Origin: an uncultured Ignavibacteria bacterium
GTDB lineage: Bacteria > Bacteroidota > Ignavibacteria > Kapaibacteriales > Kapaibacteriaceae
DNA: 39,901 nucleotides
Direction of reading: 5' to 3'
Assembly (NCBI GenBank): GCA_937870915.1
Contig: CALMZQ010000195.1
Span: forward strand, 1 to 39,901
Numbering within the stretch: position 1 is the stretch's first letter; every line of letters starts with the position of its first letter. Below the pieces are notes generated by a model. It did not search any database and was not told the DNA's origin. It was given only the letters and a program-made list of their open reading frames with translations. Of the stretch, positions 19,492 through 27,270 are shown in pieces. A program made the translations under genes and the position numbers.

Positions 19492-20471
19492 ATCTCTCGA
19501 ATGCCACTGAACGCACTGGTGTGATCGTTGGTGATCGTATCATGGATCTAGAACGTGCTCATGCTATTTCCAAAGGTGTGGCACTGCAATGTTCCGCATT
19601 GCCTGCAGAGATGAATGCCTTCCTTCGCCTTGGACAATTAGCACTCTCTGACGTTCAGTCACTGATCTCCTGGTTCTCAATGGCAGAGTCATCGGAACAA
19701 CAAGGAGTTTCGGTGCCGGTAGAAGGGACAAAGCTCTGTGCCCCTGTACCACATCCCACATCGATGCGCGACGGATATGCCTTCCGCCAGCACGTTGAAG
19801 CTGCACGACGAAACCGAGGCGTTGACATGATTCCGGAGTTTGATGAGATTCCTATCTTCTATTTCACTAACCACCAAGCCGTGTTCGGTCCGGGAGATAT
19901 CCAAGTGCAAGAACTGCACTGCGATAAACTTGACTTTGAACTTGAATGTGCGATTGTAATAGGGAAGCAAGGTCGTAACATCAAGGCATCGGAAGCAGAC
20001 TCGTACATCGCCGGTCTTATGGTGATGAATGACTGGAGCGCTCGCACGCTTCAGATGAAGGAGATGATGCTTAACCTTGGTCCGGCAAAGGGTAAGGACT
20101 TCGCAACATCGATTGGCCCTTGGCTTGTTACATTGGATGAACTTGCCGACACAATAACATCAACTCCAAATGGCAATCAGTATGACCTTGCCATGTCAAC
20201 CCACGTCAATGGCACACTCGTTTCAACAGGAAACGTGAAGGACATGTCGTGGACGTTTGCACAGATCATTGAACGTGCTAGCTATGGAGTTACGCTTTAT
20301 CCAGGAGATGTGATAGGTAGCGGTACTTGCGGCACAGGCTGCTTTCTCGAACTTAATGGCTCTAAGGTATTCGATCCAGCATGGTGGCTCAAACCCGGAG
20401 ACGTTGTCACGTGTACGATCGATAGGCTGGGAGAGTTGACGAATGAAGTTACTCTAGTTACTAGTTACTAG
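19476..20471 (+). CDS. Fumarylacetoacetate hydrolase (FAH) family protein
   Basis: This 331-residue protein belongs to the FAH superfamily, whose members cleave C-C bonds of beta-diketo acids or decarboxylate/isomerise oxo-acids with a bound Mg2+. The C-terminal catalytic domain spans about 100-330. Metal-binding acids are visible in the FELECAIVIGKQGRNI segment (E-x-E) and the later Asp in MVMNDWSAR. The conserved KGKDFATSIGPWLVT and YPGDVIGSGTCGTGCF segments follow. The N-terminal domain (MKLVTYLSN, GDRIMDLERAH) is of the usual bacterial type. The substrate is not assignable; catechol or tyrosine degradation or acylpyruvate hydrolysis are options. The last residues (VTLVTSY) and the stop codon are encoded inside a TAGTTAC tandem repeat, so the C-terminal tail appears to have been shaped by repeat expansion. 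Confidence 0.88.
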   Translation: MKLVTYLSNATERTGVIVGDRIMDLERAHAISKGVALQCSALPAEMNAFLRLGQLALSDVQSLISWFSMAESSEQQGVSVPVEGTKLCAPVPHPTSMRDGYAFRQHVEAARRNRGVDMIPEFDEIPIFYFTNHQAVFGPGDIQVQELHCDKLDFELECAIVIGKQGRNIKASEADSYIAGLMVMNDWSARTLQMKEMMLNLGPAKGKDFATSIGPWLVTLDELADTITSTPNGNQYDLAMSTHVNGTLVSTGNVKDMSWTFAQIIERASYGVTLYPGDVIGSGTCGTGCFLELNGSKVFDPAWWLKPGDVVTCTIDRLGELTNEVTLVTSY

Positions 20472-20569
20472 TTACTAGTTACTAGTTACGTAACTCCGTA
20501 ACTCTGTAACTCTGTAACTCCGTAACTCTGTAACTCCGTAACTCCGTAACTCCGTAACTCCGTAACTCA
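20455..20569. repeat. TAGTTAC x5 / GTAACTC[CT] x10 inverted tandem array
   Basis: Five perfect copies of the 7-mer tagttac (20455-20489) are followed directly by ten copies of an 8-mer gtaactc plus c or t (20490-20569; the last copy ends in a). The two blocks share reverse-complementary cores (agttac/gtaact) and meet at 20489/20490, so the region can fold back on itself. It lies between two convergent genes: it contains the FAH stop codon (20469-20471) and ends 4 bases before the other gene's stop (20574-20576). It probably acts as a bidirectional transcription barrier; this is inference. Confidence 0.95.
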
Positions 20570-20573
20570 ACTG

Positions 20574-21947
20574 CTACTTCTCCACAACGAACAATGCTGT
20601 TCTGAAACGACGTTCAGAGCCCCACGTAAGGAGATATTGCCCGGTGGGCATGGATGCAGTGGAGATGCGGCACTCGTGCGGATCTTGAATCACGCCATGG
20701 CTAACTGTGCTGCCCTGCATAGAGTAGATGGTCCATGTAGCGTGATCATCTGCCGGATCGAGATCGCGTACGATGAGTTCATTGTCGGTAACAGTGCAAT
20801 TGAGTGTTGCATGCGACGCAGGGACAAGTGTTTCCGTAACGGATGTTGCTTCGTCAAAGATGAACGTACCCGTTTCCGCGGCCATATAGACCTTGTTGGT
20901 TGTTGGGTTTATGTGAAGTGACCATACGTTGCGTATGGTGTCTTCGCGTTCATTCACCCCCCAAGGAATATCGTCGAAACGTTGCCAAGACTCACCGCCG
21001 TTGGATGACCGATAAACAAGGCCATCGCCGATGATCAGCGTAGGCAGATTGCTTGTACGAAAGCCACCGATAAAGATGTCGTCCTTTCCATCTGCACCAT
21101 CGCGAACGGCAACAGACCACAAACTTGTATCCGAGAATGCGATTCTATCCCACGTGGCCCCGCCATCGACTGTTTTAAGAAGTCCACCATTGTCTCGAAT
21201 CGAGTCAGGCGCAGTGATGGCAACTACTGCATATCCGGTTGTTGGCACTCTACGCGAGAATACGATCTTTGGAATCTCTGCGTCACCGCTTATGGAAAGT
21301 TCTCCATTAAGAACCGGAACCCTACGCCAAGTTTTGCCATAATCGTCCGAGCGTGCCATAACGCCCCCTCTACAACCAACGAACAATATGTTGTTGCTGT
21401 CGGAACGTTGTGCGATAGTGCACAATCGCGTTGTGAATGTTGATGGGATTACCGAGATGCTATCCCATGTAGCACCGTTGTCGTGGCTTTTCCAGATACC
21501 GTTATTGGTGGTTCCACGTGCACCATAAAACGTACCCGGGAATTGAGTGTCCTCTATCAGAGCTTCCGCGATAAAATACATCCGAGCTCTCGCCGGACTC
21601 GAGTCTGTGAGAACACGGGCCCAAGTTACCCCGGCGTCCGAAGTTCTGCGTATACCATCGAATCCAAAGCCCCCTAGAATCAGCATATTTGAATCGAGGT
21701 TCGACCTAACACCGGATGTGATGAAATTCAACACATCAATACTTCCAATCTCAACAAGCTCCCATGAAGCGCCACCATCAAACGACCGATACATTTGGTT
21801 AGCCCAGTTTCCGGCCCAGATCGACTGAGTATTCTGAGCGTTAAAGAGGATCGTAAATGTCAGTTTTGGATTGAGGAGCTTCCAGCTCTGCCCAAACACA
21901 GGGATTACAGACCAGAACACAACAACAAGAGTGAGAAGCTTTTTCAT
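20574..21947 (-). CDS. Secreted Asp-box (BNR) repeat protein with sorting-domain-like C-terminus
   Basis: This 457-residue exported protein starts with a signal peptide (MKKLLTLVVVFWSVIPVFGQS, cleavage near 20). At least six Asp-box motifs of the type S-x-D-x-G-x-T-W follow: SFDGGASW, TSDAGVTW, SHDNGATW, SDDYGKTW, TVDGGATW and SSNGGESW. They predict a beta-propeller of the sortilin/Ycf48/BNR type. The last 85 residues (WTIYSMQGSTVSHG, MPTGQYLLTW, TALFVVEK) resemble a type IX secretion sorting domain. There are no sialidase catalytic residues to support a hydrolase call, so the function is unknown; cell-surface binding is likely. It is the second gene of a pair with a paralogue 18 bases upstream. 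Confidence 0.85.
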   Translation of the reverse strand: MKKLLTLVVVFWSVIPVFGQSWKLLNPKLTFTILFNAQNTQSIWAGNWANQMYRSFDGGASWELVEIGSIDVLNFITSGVRSNLDSNMLILGGFGFDGIRRTSDAGVTWARVLTDSSPARARMYFIAEALIEDTQFPGTFYGARGTTNNGIWKSHDNGATWDSISVIPSTFTTRLCTIAQRSDSNNILFVGCRGGVMARSDDYGKTWRRVPVLNGELSISGDAEIPKIVFSRRVPTTGYAVVAITAPDSIRDNGGLLKTVDGGATWDRIAFSDTSLWSVAVRDGADGKDDIFIGGFRTSNLPTLIIGDGLVYRSSNGGESWQRFDDIPWGVNEREDTIRNVWSLHINPTTNKVYMAAETGTFIFDEATSVTETLVPASHATLNCTVTDNELIVRDLDPADDHATWTIYSMQGSTVSHGVIQDPHECRISTASMPTGQYLLTWGSERRFRTALFVVEK

Positions 21948-21965
21948 GTGGTGATGTTAGAAAGC

Positions 21966-23327
21966 TTAACGAATCGTGATCATCGCACCAACGCGATCAC
22001 CGGCAACTACTCGGACAAGATAGGGGGCTGTTGGATACCCCGAAAGCTCAATACGTTGTATGCCATCACCATGTATCGTGCCCAATGCAATAACCTGGCC
22101 TAGCATGGATGAAATGGCATATGTGCCGGAGTAGAAATCATTGGGCATTGTTACAAGGACCGTGGTTCCGGATGAACGCATTGATATCTCACTGACAGGC
22201 GCAGCGTTTGTATGCACAGATGTTACTGCAGCTGAACGGTAAATGCCAACTTCCGTGGCCATCAAGACTTCATTGTGACCATCAACTTGTACAAGTGCAA
22301 ATCCCCACACATTGGCAGCCAGTTCTCCAAGTTCGTTGTCGGTCCATGTTACGTTGCTGAGGTCTTGCCACGTTACCCCGCCGTCTGGAGAGCGATAGAT
22401 AATGGAGTCGCCCTTGAGCGCTGGATTAGTCGTTGAAAGTTGCGAACCACCAACGAAGATCTCGTCGCCACTCTTGGTCGGAAAAACTTCAAGAGCATAC
22501 AAGGACGTATCGCGGAACTTCATCACAGCCCACGTAGCCCCATAGTCGGTGCTCACGTGCAGTCCGCCATTACCAGTGTTCTGAATCAGCGAATATTGAG
22601 CTGTTGCGTAGACTTTGCCCGGAGTTGTTGGGCTCCATCTGATCTGCGATCCATCAGTATCTGGCTGACCACCAAAGGCATAACCTGTGCTTACCCATGT
22701 TTTCCCTCCGTTGGACGACCTGTATATCGTTGATCGTCTGCCACAGGCCAACATAATGTGCGCGCTGTCTGCATCGGGGCAAATTGCAAGGGCTCTCATA
22801 CGATCTGTTCCGGTCATACCGGGAATAGCACCAAGGGAATCCCAATTCTCTCCTCGATTCACACTACGGAAGATCACTCCAGGTGAAGCTCGAATCAGAT
22901 ACATCGTGTCGGGCCGGCCAGGATGAAATGTTATACTCCCATTGCTGGACACTTCGAATCGTGAACCGATTGGATCTTTGAGTACATTCTCCCACGTCAT
23001 GCCTGCATCCGTTGACCGATCCAAGCCGGTGAATCCAACACCACCGGCAAAAAGCACAGTCGTATCTCGTGGGTGGAAGAGTAGGGTACTAATCTGAGAC
23101 GTCCCGCTTATATCACCGACAGATAGTTCCTGCCATGTGCTTCCGCCATCTGTAGATGCCAAGAAGCCTCGGGAATAATTCCCGGCAATCACAGAGGAGC
23201 GATTGAGCGGATTAGATGCAACGGAAAAAGTGGCCTTTTGGGGAACCGTCATCAGCCATTCCTGCGTCTGCGCATAGTTGGCAGAGATGATAAGTGCTAG
23301 TAGCGCAACGATGTAACCACGCATCAT
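21966..23327 (-). CDS. Secreted Asp-box (BNR) repeat protein, paralogue
   Basis: This 453-residue exported protein has a signal peptide (MMRGYIVALLALIISANYAQT) and the same architecture as its downstream neighbour. Six Asp-boxes are visible: STDGGSTW, STDAGMTW, SVNRGENW, SSNGGKTW, STDYGATW and SPDGGVTW. They are spaced through a predicted beta-propeller. The tail (GTYAISSMLGQVIALG, YLVRVVAGDRVGAMITIR) looks like a type IX secretion sorting domain. Similar order and length indicate tandem duplication with the gene at 20574-21947. It is preceded by a strong hairpin with a T-run that terminates the upstream gene. The biochemical role is unknown. Confidence 0.85.
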   Translation of the reverse strand: MMRGYIVALLALIISANYAQTQEWLMTVPQKATFSVASNPLNRSSVIAGNYSRGFLASTDGGSTWQELSVGDISGTSQISTLLFHPRDTTVLFAGGVGFTGLDRSTDAGMTWENVLKDPIGSRFEVSSNGSITFHPGRPDTMYLIRASPGVIFRSVNRGENWDSLGAIPGMTGTDRMRALAICPDADSAHIMLACGRRSTIYRSSNGGKTWVSTGYAFGGQPDTDGSQIRWSPTTPGKVYATAQYSLIQNTGNGGLHVSTDYGATWAVMKFRDTSLYALEVFPTKSGDEIFVGGSQLSTTNPALKGDSIIYRSPDGGVTWQDLSNVTWTDNELGELAANVWGFALVQVDGHNEVLMATEVGIYRSAAVTSVHTNAAPVSEISMRSSGTTVLVTMPNDFYSGTYAISSMLGQVIALGTIHGDGIQRIELSGYPTAPYLVRVVAGDRVGAMITIR

Positions 23328-23340
23328 TCAGGACTCCGAG

Positions 23341-23381
23341 AAAAACGAAAGGGGAGGCCGGACATGGTGTCCAGCGCCCCC
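23341..23381 (-). terminator. Rho-independent terminator after secreted 667-residue protein
   Basis: On the minus strand a GC-rich stem of about 14 pairs (plus-strand arms 23351-23364 and 23368-23381, one mismatch, 3-base loop) is followed by a T-rich stretch (aaaaacgaaa on the plus strand). It lies 28 bases after the stop of the 667-residue secreted protein and 14 bases before the next minus-strand start. Confidence 0.8.
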
Positions 23382-23409
23382 AAGTATACGAATTCGAAAT
23401 GTGTTCCGC

Positions 23410-25413
23410 TTAGCGAACCACGATGAATGGCTTCATGATGCGAACTCCGTCTACAACTAGAGCAACGTGGTACGTGCCAGCAGAGAATGCCGTAGCGTCC
23501 ACGTTCACACTGTGCATGCCAGAAAACATAGACTGAGGAGCAATTGTTTGCAATTGGTTGCCGAGCATGTCATACACTTCGATGCCAACTGAAGCTGCCT
23601 TGTCCAGCGTGAAGCTGACTTCGGCTGTTGACATTACTGGGTTTGGAGCAATTGAACCAAAGCGGAAGGTATAGTTCTTTTCGTCTTCTACGCTTACAAG
23701 TCCTGTGCGAGCGAAGTCAATGCTAGAGCCACCGTTCCAGATCAATTGTGCCACAGACTTCGGAAGGAGGGATGTGATTGTTCCTGTTCCTGTTCCGAGG
23801 ATTCGGAGGATTGGAACGTCGTTCGCAGACGGGACAACATCAGGCATGTATGTGCGGAATTCCATGTCTTCGTTTTGCGTAAGGTTCGTGGGAGTTGCGT
23901 ACGCACCACCAGCTCTTGGTCTTGATGTAAGGAAGAGGTCCGTATCGAACATGCTCGAAAGTGGATCGAGTTCAGTGAACGTGCCATTGGTCTGCTCGTC
24001 AAACACACGAATTGGTGCGAATGAATGGATCTTTGTTGTGTCTGGGTTGATGTCTACCCACTTTACAACAACTGTGTTACCATCGGCCGTAAGAGCAACT
24101 TGGATCTCGTGACCGCGACCATTATCATCTACTGAGATAGCTGGAGCCCCGATCGCAGTTGTGATTGAATCTTGAAGCTCAATCATTTGGAAATTCAACG
24201 TTTGCAATTCAGCCACTGGGTTCAAGGTCCACGTGCCAGCCTTATAATTGGCTTCTACAATGTGGAAGGTCAAAATCGTGTCGATGGCATTTGGATCCGT
24301 TGTACTGCGAATTCCCGTGGCGAGACGGTAGAAGACGGAATACTCATCCGTTCCGAACACAACGAAGTCGCCACCCGGATACGGTGTAAGGCCAGGCTGG
24401 AATGCAATGTCTCCGCCATGAGCAGCTGCGAACTGATCGAGCAAACTCACCGGCATAACATTCTCAGCACCCCATGTAACACCTTGGTCCGTGGACTTCA
24501 TCACCTGTACGCTGCGAGTTGCCTCTGCAGCTGTAGGGTTATTAAATGCGGCATAGATTGTACCTGCAGCATCTCCATCAAGTGCAACAGGAGCGTTGAA
24601 TGAAGATCCCAGTCCACCTGTGCTAGGTGCCCAATGATCCAACGCCCATGCGGATGGAATAGTTGGAGTTTGGCCGAAATCTTCTACTATGAGATTGAAG
24701 TTGAAATAGCCGTAGGCACCGTACTGAGTTGTAGCATCTGGGTTGAGTGTACCTGCCCAATGCACAGAACCGCTCGTGTTGTCAGAATAGAGATCTCCGA
24801 ATTGGATGGTATATCCAGAAGCCGGGGGTGTTTGGTCATTCATCGGAAGCTCGTACGAGCCTGCCTCGGTGCGATTCCACATGCTGAGTCCACCGTATGC
24901 AGCTGATGGCAGAGGATAGCGGATACCATAGACCATTACCGGGTACTTCGATGGATCCGTTCCTTCGTCAGGATTTACCCATCCGAAGACCGGCATACCG
25001 AAGAAGATGTCTGTTGTGCTCTGGATAATATCAAACGACCAGGTAGATCCATTATCTGCCGAACGAACAATTCCGATCTCTACGCCACTAATCTCTTGTG
25101 AAGCGTTGAAAAGTGCCTTGTTGCGAGCGATGTTCAAGGTGTTTGACTTGACGTCGTACTTGAACATGTCATTCGACACAGTTCCATACGGCCAATAGTG
25201 GAACTGGCTGCGAACGTCAGTTGTAAAGACGCGCTTGAACAAAACGCCTTGACCTTGCTCTTCCGGCTTAACGGATGTTTGCAGGGACCGGTCTGAGGCG
25301 GACAAAGCCATCGGGATACGATTGCCTTGCATGGACATTTGAGCCGCTGGCTGCTGTGCAACACTGAACACCGCAGATGCGGCGAACGTTGCAACGAGGA
25401 GAGCATGCTTCAT
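23410..25413 (-). CDS. Secreted protein with Asp-boxes and type IX sorting domain
   Basis: This 667-residue exported protein is of unknown function. The start MKHALLVATFAASAVFSVAQ gives a clear signal peptide and has a ggag ribosome-binding site; a 59-codon upstream extension is rejected because it reads through the promoter region. Asp-box-like motifs SADNGSTW and STDQGVTW suggest a propeller or sialidase-like fold. The C-terminal 85 residues are a clear type IX secretion sorting domain: SIAPNPVMSTAEVSFTL, then VYDMLGNQL, FSGMHSVNVDA, SAGTYHVALVVDG and the final KPFIVVR. It is the first of three neighbouring secreted Asp-box genes but is separated from the pair by a terminator. It is divergent from the Mrp gene. 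Confidence 0.85.
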   Translation of the reverse strand: MKHALLVATFAASAVFSVAQQPAAQMSMQGNRIPMALSASDRSLQTSVKPEEQGQGVLFKRVFTTDVRSQFHYWPYGTVSNDMFKYDVKSNTLNIARNKALFNASQEISGVEIGIVRSADNGSTWSFDIIQSTTDIFFGMPVFGWVNPDEGTDPSKYPVMVYGIRYPLPSAAYGGLSMWNRTEAGSYELPMNDQTPPASGYTIQFGDLYSDNTSGSVHWAGTLNPDATTQYGAYGYFNFNLIVEDFGQTPTIPSAWALDHWAPSTGGLGSSFNAPVALDGDAAGTIYAAFNNPTAAEATRSVQVMKSTDQGVTWGAENVMPVSLLDQFAAAHGGDIAFQPGLTPYPGGDFVVFGTDEYSVFYRLATGIRSTTDPNAIDTILTFHIVEANYKAGTWTLNPVAELQTLNFQMIELQDSITTAIGAPAISVDDNGRGHEIQVALTADGNTVVVKWVDINPDTTKIHSFAPIRVFDEQTNGTFTELDPLSSMFDTDLFLTSRPRAGGAYATPTNLTQNEDMEFRTYMPDVVPSANDVPILRILGTGTGTITSLLPKSVAQLIWNGGSSIDFARTGLVSVEDEKNYTFRFGSIAPNPVMSTAEVSFTLDKAASVGIEVYDMLGNQLQTIAPQSMFSGMHSVNVDATAFSAGTYHVALVVDGVRIMKPFIVVR

Positions 25414-25484
25414 GAAATACTCCAAGAGTGAAAACGGGAAAACGTGAGGTTCCGAATTTGGGGGTACCAATTGCGGTAGGGGGC

Positions 25485-25492
25485 TAAAGATA
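25485..25492 (-). promoter_or_regulatory. Possible -7 promoter box for secreted 667-residue protein
   Basis: The minus strand reads TATCTTTA, one mismatch from TAnnTTTG, 71 bases upstream of the start in the divergent gap 25414-25583. No clear -33 element is seen. Confidence 0.3.
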
Positions 25493-25539
25493 AGGATACC
25501 GTCTCTTTTGTTCGTTGCTGTTGGGCGGCAGGAGATCGG

Positions 25540-25547
25540 TATTTTCG
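25540..25547 (+). promoter_or_regulatory. Possible -7 promoter box for Mrp ATPase
   Basis: TATTTTCG (one mismatch from TAnnTTTG) lies 24 bases before the first candidate ATG at 25572. TTG occurs three times 16-30 bases upstream of the box, any of which might serve as a -33 element. Confidence 0.4.
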
Positions 25548-25583
25548 TTGTTCGAGTTCTCACCACCCCAAATGTTACAGCAA

Positions 25584-26666
25584 ATGACAAAATCAGACAT
25601 CATCTCCATACTCGAGCCAATCATTGATACAGACCTCGGGCAGTCACTAGCAGCGCTCGGAGCCATTCACGATGTTGAGATCTCGGGTAACCGTGTTCGT
25701 GTATTTCTCGATGCCGTACAGCCCCTTCACTGGGTTGCTCGCCGATTGGATCATGACTGTAAGGCAACGATATTGGCCAGTTTTCCCGGGGCTGAGATCG
25801 AAGTCTTGGTTCGTGAGCGAGGTGGTTCTACACGCCGCATGCCTGCACTGGCTGGTATAAAAAACCTTATTGCTGTTGCCTCCGGTAAGGGCGGAGTAGG
25901 GAAGTCTACAGTAGCAGCGAATTTAGCTGCTGCCTTGGCTCAACGTGGGGCATCTGTTGGCCTCCTAGATGCTGATATCTATGGTCCATCGCAGCCTACA
26001 ATGTATGGCCTTTCCTCAGAAACAATGCGTGCGGAGAAGTCTGCTGATGGTAAAGTGATCGGCTATCCAAACGAAGCTTATGGCGTAAAGGTAGCTTCGA
26101 TAGGATTTGTGATGCAACGTGACCAAGCAGCAATTCTTCGGGGCCCAATGCTAGCGGGATATTTCACGATGCTCGTTGAACAGATCGTATGGGGAGAACT
26201 CGACTTTCTCATTTTCGATCTCCCTCCAGGTACGGGCGATATTCAACTCACACTCACGCAACGGATCCCACTCACTGGCGCTGTTGTTGTGACTACACCA
26301 CAAGAAATTGCATTGGCAGATGTGCGTAGGTCAATACAAATGTTCTCCAAGGTTAACGTTGACGTGTTAGGGATCGTTGAGAACATGAGCTATTTCACGC
26401 CCCCTGATATGCCCGATCGCAAATATCACATCTTTGGTAAGGGGGGTGGACAATCCGTAGCGAATGAGTTCAAGGTTCCGTTCCTCGGCGAGATCCCGAT
26501 CGATGTTCGAGTACGAGAAGGGGCTGATGAGGGCTTCCCATTTGTCCTCGATCCAGAATCAGGTGCATTGGGTGACGCGTTTCGACAGGTTGCTGAAAAC
26601 ATCGTCCGCGAAACACGTCGGACAAATGCTCATACCACAGAAGCACCTGTAGAAATCTCTATATGA
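25584..26666 (+). CDS. mrp: Mrp/ApbC-type P-loop ATPase, iron-sulfur cluster carrier
   Basis: This 360-residue cytoplasmic protein is of the Mrp/NBP35/ApbC family, which binds and transfers 4Fe-4S clusters. An N-terminal MIP18-like (DUF59) domain covers about 1-85 (ISILEPIIDTDLGQSLAALGAI). It is joined to the ATPase domain with a deviant Walker A ASGKGGVGKST at about 99-109, then DADIYGPSQP and FDLPPGTGDIQLT. The usual CxxC after ENMSYF is replaced by TPPDMPDRKYHIFGKGGG. The start at 25584 is preferred by family comparison; an ATG at 25572 adds MLQQ. Its stop overlaps the start of the NifU-domain gene (ATGA), so the pair is co-translated and probably acts together. Confidence 0.93.
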   Translation: MTKSDIISILEPIIDTDLGQSLAALGAIHDVEISGNRVRVFLDAVQPLHWVARRLDHDCKATILASFPGAEIEVLVRERGGSTRRMPALAGIKNLIAVASGKGGVGKSTVAANLAAALAQRGASVGLLDADIYGPSQPTMYGLSSETMRAEKSADGKVIGYPNEAYGVKVASIGFVMQRDQAAILRGPMLAGYFTMLVEQIVWGELDFLIFDLPPGTGDIQLTLTQRIPLTGAVVVTTPQEIALADVRRSIQMFSKVNVDVLGIVENMSYFTPPDMPDRKYHIFGKGGGQSVANEFKVPFLGEIPIDVRVREGADEGFPFVLDPESGALGDAFRQVAENIVRETRRTNAHTTEAPVEISI

Positions 26667-26902
26667 CCGAGTCCTTGCGCCAAAGAATTGAGGATGCATT
26701 GGTTGAAGTGCGACCGTACCTCGCCGTTGATAATGGAGACATAGAGATCGTTCGATATGAAGAATCAACCGGTGTGTTAGAGCTACGTTTCTTGGGAGCA
26801 TGTAAGACGTGCTCGATGTCTGCCATGACCCTCCGTGCAGGGATAGAACGCGCTATTCGAATGCACCTCCCTGAGATCCGTAGGGTAGAAGCCGTGCAGT
26901 AG
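26663..26902 (+). CDS. NifU C-terminal-domain protein (iron-sulfur scaffold)
   Basis: This 79-residue protein is a stand-alone NifU C-terminal (Nfu-type) domain. Such domains hold a 4Fe-4S cluster between two subunits through a CxxC and deliver it to target enzymes. The family core VRPYLAVDNGDIEIV is at residues 16-30 and the cluster motif is C47-K-T-C50 in GACKTCSMS. The translational overlap with mrp and the missing CxxC in that Mrp suggest a combined carrier system. Iron-sulfur clients such as complex I are encoded nearby. Confidence 0.93.
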   Translation: MTESLRQRIEDALVEVRPYLAVDNGDIEIVRYEESTGVLELRFLGACKTCSMSAMTLRAGIERAIRMHLPEIRRVEAVQ

Positions 26903-26956
26903 ATCCACCCGGCAAAAATTTCTCTAAATCACGCTTTCTCATTTGAAAATTTCTCG

Positions 26957-26964
26957 TACCTTTG
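26957..26964 (+). promoter_or_regulatory. Probable -7 promoter box for tRNA-Val/tRNA-Leu
   Basis: TACCTTTG is a perfect TAnnTTTG match, 20 bases upstream of the tRNA-Val 5' end. A cTTTC sequence sits at the correct distance (about 18 bases) for a -33 element. The position is as expected for a stable RNA promoter. Confidence 0.65.
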
Positions 26965-26984
26965 CAGTCTTGCGTGATCGATTC

Positions 26985-27059
26985 GGGCGCTTAGCTCAGC
27001 TGGTTCAGAGCATCTGCCTTACAAGCAGAGGGTCGGGGGTTCAAATCCCTCAGCGCCCA
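26985..27059 (+). tRNA. tRNA-Val (anticodon TAC)
   Basis: This 75-base cloverleaf has the acceptor stem gggcgct/agcgccc, D-stem gctc/gagc, anticodon stem tctgc/gcaga with loop cttacaa (anticodon TAC), T-loop ttcaaat and discriminator A. No CCA is encoded. It is followed 6 bases later by tRNA-Leu and probably co-transcribed with it. Confidence 0.97.
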
Positions 27060-27065
27060 CAACAC

Positions 27066-27150
27066 GCAAGCGTGGCGGAACTGGCAGACGCACCGGACTC
27101 AAAATCCGGCGGGCTCAACACCCGTGCGGGTTCGACTCCCGCCGCTTGTA
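27066..27150 (+). tRNA. tRNA-Leu (anticodon CAA)
   Basis: This 85-base class II tRNA has a long variable arm (cgggctcaacacccgt). The anticodon stem ccgga/tccgg encloses loop ctcaaaa (anticodon CAA) and the T-loop is ttcgact. The acceptor stem is gcaagcg/cgcttgt with a G-T first pair, and the discriminator is A. No CCA is encoded. Confidence 0.95.
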
Positions 27151-27159
27151 CAAGCATCT

Positions 27160-27195
27160 ACACCCTCTAGGAACAGAACCTGCGAGGGTGTTTTT
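27160..27195 (+). terminator. Rho-independent terminator of the tRNA pair
   Basis: The 8-base-pair stem acaccctc/gagggtgt, extended by agg/cct, is followed by ttttt. It begins 10 bases after tRNA-Leu. Confidence 0.88.
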
Positions 27196-27203
27196 CGTTA
27201 TGA

Positions 27204-27248
27204 AAAAACCTCTCAGGTGGTTGGTCATTGACCACCTGAGAGGTTTTT
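27204..27248. terminator. Bidirectional terminator, perfect 18-bp stem
   Basis: The arms 27204-27221 and 27231-27248 are perfect reverse complements, beginning with five A and ending with five T, with a 9-base loop. It therefore has a terminator T-run on both strands. It lies between the plus-strand tRNAs and the convergent lipoprotein gene (stop at 27271). Confidence 0.93.
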
Positions 27249-27270
27249 AATTGTGTCCCCAATAGGGCGA

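Noticed and set aside
20455-20569. CRISPR-like array
   Set aside because: Units are 7-8 bases, directly adjacent, with no spacers and no cas genes; the same holds for the arrays at 1-78 and 39815-39901.
23381-23388. TATACTTG as promoter box of the second Asp-box gene
   Set aside because: It has one mismatch and directly adjoins the terminator stem of the preceding gene, so a start site would fall inside the hairpin.
25414-25590. 59-codon N-terminal extension of the secreted 667-residue protein
   Set aside because: The downstream Met gives a clear signal peptide with a ribosome-binding site, and the extension would hide it.
26943-27170. 75-codon open frame over the two tRNAs
   Set aside because: The sequence is fully explained by tRNA-Val and tRNA-Leu.
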